Of a stretch of DNA of 6,127 nt, positions 1-5,528 are shown in pieces. Source of the DNA: Streptomyces sp. MMG1533 (GTDB taxonomy: Bacteria > Actinomycetota > Actinomycetes > Streptomycetales > Streptomycetaceae); assembly GCF_001279775.1 (NCBI RefSeq), contig NZ_LGDG01000069.1, forward strand, positions 1 to 6,127. Reading direction: 5' to 3'. The stretch's first letter is position 1. Every line of letters starts with the position of its first letter. The notes below the pieces were generated by a model. That model was not told where the DNA came from, did not search any database, and saw only the letters and a list, made by a program, of their open reading frames with translations. A program made the translations under genes and the position numbers.

Positions 1-18
1 CCCCCCATCCCCCTGACT

Positions 19-33
19 GTCGGTCTACCCGAC
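19..33 (+). repeat. Short inverted repeat in the GH1 leader
   Basis: GTCGG (19-23) and CCGAC (29-33) are perfect inverted arms around a 5-base loop. The stem is only 5 bp, and no T-run follows. It could be a weak hairpin in the leader or the remnant of a terminator for a gene to the left. Right after it, ACCTCCT (32-38) matches the anti-Shine-Dalgarno end of 16S rRNA and could pair partly with GGAG at 42-45. The whole 1-52 stretch contains no gene that I can support. Confidence 0.3.
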
Positions 34-39
34 CTCCTA

Positions 40-53
40 TGGGAGCGCTTCCA
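40..53 (+). promoter_or_regulatory. CebR-type (LacI family) operator overlapping RBS and start codon
   Basis: TGGGAGCGCTTCCA matches the Streptomyces CebR box TGGGAGCGCTCCCA at 13 of 14 positions (position 11 is T instead of C). In Streptomyces, CebR is the cellobiose-responsive repressor of the cellobiose/cellotriose uptake genes and of bglC. The site ends on the A of the GH1 ATG. Its left half supplies the Shine-Dalgarno sequence GGGAG (41-45), which ends 7 bases before the ATG. A bound repressor would therefore act as a roadblock just before the coding region, not by covering a distant promoter. The sequence match is direct; the identity of the regulator is inferred from known CebR regulons. 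Confidence 0.8.
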
Positions 54-1516
54 TGCCTGAGTCCGAAACGCCGGCGACCCCGGTGACCTTTCCTCCCGCC
101 TTTCTCTGGGGCGCCGCGACCTCCGCCTACCAGATCGAGGGGGCGGTGCGGGAGGACGGCCGTACGCCCTCCATCTGGGACACCTTCAGCCATACGCCGG
201 GCAAGACGGCCGGCGGCGAGACCGGTGACATCGCTGTCGACCACTACCACCGCTACCGCGACGACGTGGCGTTGATGGCGGAGCTGGGCCTGACCGCGTA
301 CCGCTTCTCGGTCTCCTGGTCGCGGGTGCAGCCGACGGGCCGGGGCCCGGCGGTCCAGCGCGGCCTGGACTTCTACCGCCGCCTGGTGGACGAGTTGCTC
401 TCCGTGGGGATCAAGCCGGCCGTCACCCTCTACCACTGGGATCTCCCCCAGGAGCTGGAGGACGCGGGCGGCTGGCCCGAGCGCGACACGGCGTACCGCT
501 TCGCCGAGTACGCGCAGATCGTCGGCGAGGCGCTCGGCGACCGGGTGGAGCAGTGGATCACGCTCAACGAGCCGTGGTGCAGCGCCTTCCTGGGCTACGG
601 CTCCGGCGTGCACGCCCCCGGCCGTACGGACGCGGCGGCCTCGTTGAAGGCCGCGCACCACCTGAACCTGGCGCACGGCCTGGGTACGACCGCCCTGCGT
701 GCCGCGATGCCGGCCCGCAACTCGGTGGCGGTCAGCCTCAACTCCTCGGTCGTCAGGCCGCTTTCGCAGGATCCGGCGGACCTGGCGGCGGTGCAGAAGA
801 TCGACGACCTGGCCAACGGCGTCTTCCACGGTCCGATGCTGCACGGCGCGTACCCGGAGACGCTGTACGCCGCCACGGAGCTGATCACGGACTGGTCGTA
901 CGTCCAGGACGGCGACCTCACGGCCATCAACCAGCCGCTGGACGCGCTGGGCCTCAACTACTACACGCCCGCGCTGGTCGCGGCGACGGACCCGCACGCG
1001 AGCGGCCCGCGCGCCGACGGCCACGGCGCCAGCTCCTTCTCCCCCTGGCCGGGCGCGGACGACATCGCCTTCCACCAGACGCCGGGCGAGCGCACGGAGA
1101 TGGGCTGGACGATCGACCCGACGGGCCTGCACGACCTGATCATGCGCTACACCCGCGAGGCTCCCGGCCTGCCGATCTACATCACCGAGAACGGCGCGGC
1201 CTACGACGACAAGCCCGACCCCGAGGGGCGCGTGCACGACCCGGAGCGGGTCTCGTACCTCCACGGCCACCTCTCCGCGGTCCGCCGCGCCATCTCGGAC
1301 GGCGCGGACGTCCGGGGCTACTACCTGTGGTCCCTGATGGACAACTTCGAGTGGGCGTACGGCTACGGCAAGCGGTTCGGGGCGGTGTACGTGGACTACT
1401 CGACGCTGGAGCGGACGCCGAAGTCGAGCGCCCTGTGGTACGGCCAGGCCGCGCGGACGGGGACACTCCCGCCGGTGACGTCGCAGGACCTGCCGCCACT
1501 GGCGGCAACGGACTAA
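53..1516 (+). CDS. bglC: GH1 beta-glucosidase, BglC type
   Basis: This is a cytoplasmic retaining beta-glucosidase of family GH1 (487 residues, usual full length for the family) that should release glucose from cellobiose and related beta-glucosides. The single (beta/alpha)8 barrel shows all key motifs. [14 protein letters not shown] lies near residues 17-30, with sugar-binding Gln27. YHWD is at 127-130. TLNEP contains acid/base Glu173, and ITENG contains nucleophile Glu379. [10 protein letters not shown] (425-434) contributes aglycone/glycone contacts at Trp426 and Glu433. There is no signal peptide, so the substrate must be imported first. The ATG at 53 is chosen because GGGAG lies 7 bases upstream and the GH1 fold begins about 12 residues in. 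The CebR-like operator over the start suggests cellobiose induction. In known ceb loci bglC follows the cebEFG importer, which would lie left of this window (inference). The family is certain. Cellobiose as the main substrate is likely but not proven, since GH1 enzymes often also accept galactosides and fucosides. Confidence 0.95.
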   Translation: MPESETPATPVTFPPAFLWGAATSAYQIEGAVREDGRTPSIWDTFSHTPGKTAGGETGDIAVDHYHRYRDDVALMAELGLTAYRFSVSWSRVQPTGRGPAVQRGLDFYRRLVDELLSVGIKPAVTLYHWDLPQELEDAGGWPERDTAYRFAEYAQIVGEALGDRVEQWITLNEPWCSAFLGYGSGVHAPGRTDAAASLKAAHHLNLAHGLGTTALRAAMPARNSVAVSLNSSVVRPLSQDPADLAAVQKIDDLANGVFHGPMLHGAYPETLYAATELITDWSYVQDGDLTAINQPLDALGLNYYTPALVAATDPHASGPRADGHGASSFSPWPGADDIAFHQTPGERTEMGWTIDPTGLHDLIMRYTREAPGLPIYITENGAAYDDKPDPEGRVHDPERVSYLHGHLSAVRRAISDGADVRGYYLWSLMDNFEWAYGYGKRFGAVYVDYSTLERTPKSSALWYGQAARTGTLPPVTSQDLPPLAATD

Positions 1517-1537
1517 CACCCTGGGGGATGCGGGGGA

Positions 1538-1571
1538 CGGGGCGCGGCGGCCGAGGGGGTGCCGCGCCCCG
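1538..1571 (+). terminator. GC-rich hairpin terminator after GH1
   Basis: A perfect 11-bp inverted repeat (1538-1548 with 1561-1571, arms CGGGGCGCGGC and GCCGCGCCCCG) surrounds a 12-base loop, starting 22 bases after the GH1 stop codon. No T-run follows, which is common for Streptomyces intrinsic terminators. It should end the GH1 transcript and insulate the TIR gene from cellobiose-driven transcription. The remaining spacer (1572-1759) holds a 10-bp palindrome (1583-1592) and a tandem CTGCCGG (1615-1621, 1625-1631). I see no gene there and cannot point to a convincing promoter. Confidence 0.8.
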
Positions 1572-1749
1572 CGCCGTGTGTCCCGGGCCCGGCTGCGGCC
1601 ATCGGGTTCAGAGACTGCCGGGGGCTGCCGGCCACTGGGTCGGCTGCCTGATGCCGCGAGTCACCCTCGTGGTCCCGGACTTGGATTTACCGGATCGCCT
1701 GCCCGACCTTCTGCCTGGATGCGAGGATCCGTCACGCAGGGTACATCGC

Positions 1750-1754
1750 GGAGG
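1750..1754 (+). promoter_or_regulatory. Ribosome binding site of the TIR gene
   Basis: GGAGG lies 5 bases before the ATG at 1760 and fixes that start. The TIR beta-A strand motif (LFISHAWED) begins at residue 6, so no upstream start is needed. Confidence 0.7.
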
Positions 1755-1759
1755 CCGTC

Positions 1760-2608
1760 ATGACGCAGCACGATCTGTTCATCTCCCACGCCTGGGAGGA
1801 CAAGGATGGCTTTGTTCGGCCGCTCGCCGAAAGACTTCGAACGCTCGGCATCGATGTCTGGTACGACGAATATGCACTGTCCATGGGCGACAGCCTTTCC
1901 GCGTCAATCGACAAAGGGCTGCGCAACTCCAGGTTCGGCGCCGTGATCCTCAGCCCGAGTTTTTTCAAGAAACCGTGGCCGGAGTACGAATTCAGAAGTC
2001 TGGTGGCCCTCGAATCCGGGCGGGAGAAGCGGATCCTTCCCATCTGGTACAACGTCACGCGCGACGACGTGCTGTCCTACAGCCCGAACCTCGCGGACAA
2101 GCTGGCATACGTGGCCACCGGAGTGGACCCCCTGGACGTGGCGATCGAAGTCATGCGGGTTGCCGCACCGGAGAAGTACTCGGAGCTCGTCAGGGCGATC
2201 GAAGCCCGGCGACGCGCGGAAGAGAACGTCACCAAAGTCGACATCAAGGATCTGACCCTCGGCCACCTCCGCGAACCGCTCGACCAGACACAGCTGCGGC
2301 GGATCCGGCTCATCCACGAGGCCCTGATCGAGGTATTCCCCTGCACATGGGAAGAGATCTCGGGGAACTTCCAGCGAGATTCTCTCGCAGGCCGTGACAA
2401 AGAGATCATGATCTGGGAGAACATCGCAGGAACATTCCTGAGTGTTCGACGACAGTTCCCGTTGTCTCCCGAGGAGGCCAAGCAACTCTTCGGCCACCTC
2501 CTCCTCTCCTCCATGCAGGGACCGGTTCCCCTTGAGCCCGACTCCCCGGAGTGGCTCCGAGTCGCATCCGGGGAGTTCCTCAACAGGCTCAAGAACGCGC
2601 GCGAATAG
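1760..2608 (+). CDS. Stand-alone TIR-domain protein, putative NADase effector
   Basis: This 282-residue soluble protein has an N-terminal TIR domain of the bacterial TIR_2-like type (about residues 1-130) and a C-terminal region that I do not recognise. TIR landmarks are the beta-A strand LFISHAWED (6-14), VWYDEYALSMGDSL (33-46), GLRNSRFGAVILSPSFF (53-69), WPEYEF (73-78) and the later strand ILPIWYNV (92-99). Glu77 sits four residues after Trp73, matching the W-x-x-x-E position of the catalytic Glu in NAD+-cleaving TIR domains. Residues about 140-160 are charged and helical and form a linker. Residues 165-282 look mostly helical, with an acidic/aromatic stretch (WEEISGNFQRD near 197-207, IMIWENIAG near 216-224). 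There is no signal peptide or membrane segment. Known bacterial TIR proteins often deplete NAD+ or make signalling nucleotides in anti-phage defence; that role here is inference. The gene has its own RBS, and no partner gene (SMEK-like, SLOG, Argonaute or sensor) adjoins it. Base use differs from its neighbours: hand counts give 58-60% GC in two 60-base samples against 68-75% in flanking genes, and codons TTT, CTT, AGA, CGA and TAT occur. Its end overlaps the convergent GH42 gene by 20 bases. Confidence 0.88.
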   Translation: MTQHDLFISHAWEDKDGFVRPLAERLRTLGIDVWYDEYALSMGDSLSASIDKGLRNSRFGAVILSPSFFKKPWPEYEFRSLVALESGREKRILPIWYNVTRDDVLSYSPNLADKLAYVATGVDPLDVAIEVMRVAAPEKYSELVRAIEARRRAEENVTKVDIKDLTLGHLREPLDQTQLRRIRLIHEALIEVFPCTWEEISGNFQRDSLAGRDKEIMIWENIAGTFLSVRRQFPLSPEEAKQLFGHLLLSSMQGPVPLEPDSPEWLRVASGEFLNRLKNARE

Positions 2609-4628
2609 CGCTGCGCCGTCGCGGTTCCCGCACCACCGCGACCCCGCCCGCGGGGACCGTGACCGACCCGCCCTCGAGCCGCTTTGCCGTCAGCAGTTCG
2701 GTGCCGTCGGGCGCGACCTCGACCTCCGCGTCCCGCTCACCATGGTTGATCAGGAACAGGTAGTCGGCGTTCTCGCCCCGCCGCAGCACCGCCTCCACCC
2801 CCTCCGGTGTCACCCGCACCGGCTCCACACCCGCCTCCGTACGGACACGGTCCAGCAGGGCGGCCAGCGTCGACGGATCCGGGAGCGTCGCCACGTACCA
2901 GGCCGTGCCCGTGCCGTACGTGCGCCGGGTCACCGCCGGGACACCGGTCAGCGGGCCTGACGTGTACGACGTCACCGCCTCCGCGCCCTCCAGGCGCAGG
3001 CGCTCCGACCAGAGGGACGCCGTACCGCCCTCGCTCAGGCCGACCGACTCGCCCGGCAGCAGCGGGAACAGTTCGTCGCTCCGCACGCCCAGCGCCTCGC
3101 GGAACGCACCCGGGTAACCCCCCAGCCGCACATGGCAGTTCTCGTCCACGGCCCCGCTGTGGAAGCCGACGGCCAGCGTGCCGCCGGCCTCCGCGAAGCG
3201 CGTCAGGTTCGCCGCGCCCTCGTCGTCGACCAGGTAGAGGCTCGGGGCCAGGACCAAGCGGTACGCGGACAGGTCGGCGTCCGGGCGTACGAAGTCCACG
3301 GCGACGCCCGACCGCCACAGCGGCTCGTACCAGGAGCGGACCAGATCCGGATAGCGGACCTCCTCGCTCGGCTGGGAGGGGAGTCCCAGGGCCCAGCGGG
3401 CGTTCCAGTCCCAGACGATGGCCACGGACGCCGTGCCCGTGCTGCCACGCACCTCGGCCAGCGCCTTCAGGTCGGCGCCGAGTGCGACGACGTCCCGCCA
3501 GATGCGGCTGTCCGTCCCGGCGTGCGGCAGCATCGCCGAGTGCCACTGCTCGGCGCCCGCCTTGGCGGCCCGCCACTGGAAGTAGGCGATGCCGTCGGCG
3601 CCGTGCGCCACGTGGGCGAGCGCGTTGCGGCGCAACTCCCCTGCCGTCTTCGCCCTGTTGACCGGCTGCCAGTTCACCGCGCCCGTCGAGTGCTCCATCA
3701 GCAGCCACGGACGCCCGCCCGCCAGCGACCGCACCAGGTCGCCGCTCAGCGCGATGTCGATCTCCGACTCCGGGTCCATGGACTGGAGGTAGTGGTCGTT
3801 CGAGACGATGTCCAGCTCCGGGGCCCAGCGCCAGTAGTCCAGCGCGTCGAAGGCGAACATCACCATGAAGTTGGTGGTGGCGGGCACCTCCGGGGCCGCT
3901 TCCCGCAGCACCTCCCGCTCCGCCTTGTACAGCGACAGCAGTTCGTCGCTGCAGAAGCGGCGCCAGTCCAGCCGGTGGGCCGGGTTGGGTACGGCGCCGG
4001 TGGCGCGGGGCGGGATGATCTCGTCCCAGTCGTAGTACCACTGGCTCCAGAAGGTGGTGCCCCAGGCGTCGTTCAGTGCCGCCAGGTCGTTCTCGTAGCG
4101 CGCCCGCAGCCAGCGCCGGAACGCCTGCGCGCTCACCTCGCAGTAGCACTCCGCGTTGTGGCAGCCGTACTCGTTGTGGACGTGCCACATCACCACGGCC
4201 GGGTGATCGGCGTACCGCGCGGCCAGTTCACCCGTGATCCGCAGGGCGGCCTCGCGGTAGGCGGGGCTGCTCGGGCAGAACGTCTGGCGGCTGCCGTACG
4301 ACAGCCCGCGGCCGTCCCGGTCCACCGGCAGCGCCTGCGGGTGTGCGCGGAAGAACCACGCCGGTGGGGCCGCCGTCGGCGTGGCCAGGTCGGCGGCGAT
4401 GCCGTTCTCGTGGAGGAGGTCGAGGATCCGGTCCAGACGCGAGAAGTCGTACACGCCCTCGGACGGCTCGAGCAGCGCCCAGGAGAAGATGCCGACGCTG
4501 ACCATGGTGACGCCGGCCTCACGCATGAGGCGCATGTCCTCGGCCCAGACCTCCTCGGGCCATTGCTCGGGGTTGTAGTCGCCGCCGTAGGCGATGCCGG
4601 GGATGCGAAGGCGGCGTTGAGTGCTCAC
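2589..4628 (-). CDS. GH42 beta-galactosidase
   Basis: This is a cytoplasmic family GH42 retaining beta-galactosidase of 679 residues, near the usual 650-700. The N-terminal barrel (about 1-390) starts with GIAYGGDYNPEQWP (11-24), the GH42 signature. HNEYG (151-155) carries acid/base Glu153, and LMEHS (310-314) carries nucleophile Glu312. The middle trimerisation domain spans about 400-610 and the small beta C-terminal domain about 615-670. There is no signal peptide, so it should act on galactosides or galacto-oligosaccharides brought in by the permeases encoded upstream. The GTG start at 4628 is supported by GGAG 8 bases upstream and by the GH42 fold beginning about 10 residues later. No stop codon separates it from the upstream permease frame, so it may also be made as the C-terminal part of a fusion. 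Cys118, Cys156, Cys161 and Cys163 are present, but the last position of the structural zinc motif C-x-C-x-x-C is Ser166. The final Arg-rich tail (RRRSAIRARS) is partly encoded within the end of the TIR gene. The substrate could be lactose, galactans or arabinosides; beta-galactosidase is the family default. Confidence 0.93.
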   Translation of the reverse strand: MSTQRRLRIPGIAYGGDYNPEQWPEEVWAEDMRLMREAGVTMVSVGIFSWALLEPSEGVYDFSRLDRILDLLHENGIAADLATPTAAPPAWFFRAHPQALPVDRDGRGLSYGSRQTFCPSSPAYREAALRITGELAARYADHPAVVMWHVHNEYGCHNAECYCEVSAQAFRRWLRARYENDLAALNDAWGTTFWSQWYYDWDEIIPPRATGAVPNPAHRLDWRRFCSDELLSLYKAEREVLREAAPEVPATTNFMVMFAFDALDYWRWAPELDIVSNDHYLQSMDPESEIDIALSGDLVRSLAGGRPWLLMEHSTGAVNWQPVNRAKTAGELRRNALAHVAHGADGIAYFQWRAAKAGAEQWHSAMLPHAGTDSRIWRDVVALGADLKALAEVRGSTGTASVAIVWDWNARWALGLPSQPSEEVRYPDLVRSWYEPLWRSGVAVDFVRPDADLSAYRLVLAPSLYLVDDEGAANLTRFAEAGGTLAVGFHSGAVDENCHVRLGGYPGAFREALGVRSDELFPLLPGESVGLSEGGTASLWSERLRLEGAEAVTSYTSGPLTGVPAVTRRTYGTGTAWYVATLPDPSTLAALLDRVRTEAGVEPVRVTPEGVEAVLRRGENADYLFLINHGERDAEVEVAPDGTELLTAKRLEGGSVTVPAGGVAVVREPRRRSAIRARS

Positions 4629-5528
4629 TGGTGGTGCTCCGAGATAGCAGAAACAGGTGGCTTGAGGGAGCGTCAGCCCTTGTCGCTGGAGTGCGAAGTA
4701 CACGATCAGCGTGGGGATCGCGGTGAGCAGGGCGCCGGCGGCGACCAGGTTGGGGTCGGTGAAGTACTGGCCGGAGAGGTTGTTCAGGGCCGAGGTGATC
4801 GGCATGTTCTCGCCGGTGGAGATCAGCACGAGGGCCCAGAAGAAGTCGTTGTAGATCCAGATGGAGAGCAGGGTGGCCAGGGCGGCCATGGCGGGCTTGC
4901 ACAGCGGCAGCACGATCTGCCAGTACAGGCGCCACACGGAGGCGCCGTCGACCAGGGCGGCCTCGGTCAGCTCGTGGGGGAGGGAGCGCATGTAGTTGCT
5001 CAGCACGAAGGTGCAGAAGCCGGACTGGAACGCGACGTGGATGAGGACGAGGCCGAGCGCGGAGTCGTACAGCTTGCCGCTCATCGTGATGCCGGGCAGG
5101 TCGATGAGCAGGTACATGCGGTACAGCGGGGTGATGATGACCTGCTGCGGGAGCAGGTTGCCGGCGGTGAAGACCAGCAGCAGGAACAGGTTGACGCGGA
5201 AGTCGAAGCGGCTGACGTAGAACGCGACCATCGACGACAACAACAGCGTCACCAGCACGGCCGGCACCGCGATGATCAGCGTGTTGCCGAGGTAGTGCAG
5301 CATGTCGGACTGCTCGAACGCGTTGGTGAAGTTGGCGAGGCTCAGCTTGTCCGGCCAGGAGACGTAGCCCTTGGTGCTGGTCTCGGAGTACGGCCGCAGG
5401 GCCGCGAACAGCGCCCACAGCAGTGGGGCGAGCCACGACAGTGCCGTGACGACGAGGAAGGTGTGCAGCAGGATCCGGGCGGGGCGGACGGGGGTGCGCT
5501 GCTGGGGAGCGCCGGTGACGGTGCTCAT
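4629..5528 (-). CDS. MalG-type sugar ABC transporter permease, stop codon missing
   Basis: This is the second inner-membrane permease of a CUT1-type carbohydrate ABC importer (MalG/CebG/LacG-like). It has about six transmembrane segments: near residues 18-40, 79-103, 113-135, 157-180, 211-233 and 261-281. The EAA loop that docks the ATPase begins at Glu189 (EAALVDGA, then IVLPL at 205-209). The ATG at 5528 overlaps the stop of the upstream permease as ATGA, so the two are translationally coupled, and AAGGAG lies 8 bases upstream. The ATPase is not in view; Streptomyces importers of this type usually share MsiK. The C terminus is abnormal. Family members end shortly after an LQR...GLTxG...KG pattern. 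Here LQRQ (280-283) is followed by GLTLPQ and then unrelated residues, with no stop before the GH42 GTG. The given end is the base before that GTG; the true open frame continues to 2589 (979 codons). A stop one frame over (TGA at 4675-4673) may be the original end. The protein could be a working permease with a GH42 domain on its cytoplasmic tail, or a frameshifted gene. Confidence 0.85.
4637..4640 (-). promoter_or_regulatory. Internal ribosome binding site of GH42
   Basis: GGAG on the minus strand lies 8 bases before the GTG at 4628. It lies inside the open frame that continues from the permease, so it argues that GH42 was, and probably still is, started independently even if ribosomes also read through. 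Confidence 0.7.
4673..4691 (-). other. Permease C-terminal scar with out-of-frame stop
   Basis: The 19 bases read on the minus strand are CTCCAGCGACAAGGGCTGA. In the permease frame they give Leu-Gln-Arg-Gln-Gly-Leu and continue without a stop. One base later they give Ser-Ser-Asp-Lys-Gly-stop, resembling the small residues plus Lys-Gly-stop with which this permease family commonly ends (E. coli MalG ends in VKG). From the ATG to this TGA is 856 bases, which is 3n+1, so a loss of 3n+2 bases or a gain of 1 base would explain the frame. Confidence 0.55.

Noticed and set aside
1..60. End of an upstream gene in the first bases (for example a frame stopping at 14-16 or 58-60).
   Set aside because: The stretch is too short to show any family signature or a preferred frame; an importer gene ending just left of the window is only guessed from known ceb loci.
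1583..1631. A palindrome (1583-1592) and a tandem CTGCCGG (1615-1621, 1625-1631) as insertion scars or operators.
   Set aside because: Short GC-only repeats are expected by chance in such DNA, and no matching copy flanks the other side of the TIR gene.
1681..1747. Possible promoter for the TIR gene (TTGGAT at 1681, TACATC at 1742).
   Set aside because: No pair of -35 and -10 elements with acceptable spacing could be found, so I do not call a promoter.
553..2397. A 614-codon plus-strand open frame crossing GH1, the terminator and the TIR gene.
   Set aside because: It is out of frame with two well-supported genes and its Arg/Pro/Gly-rich translation resembles nothing; it is a high-GC shadow.
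4661..4680. GGGAGCG...CCC near the permease/GH42 junction as a second CebR-like box.
   Set aside because: It is not a palindrome: only the outer 4 bases pair, and the core differs from the GAGCGCTC centre of LacI-family operators.
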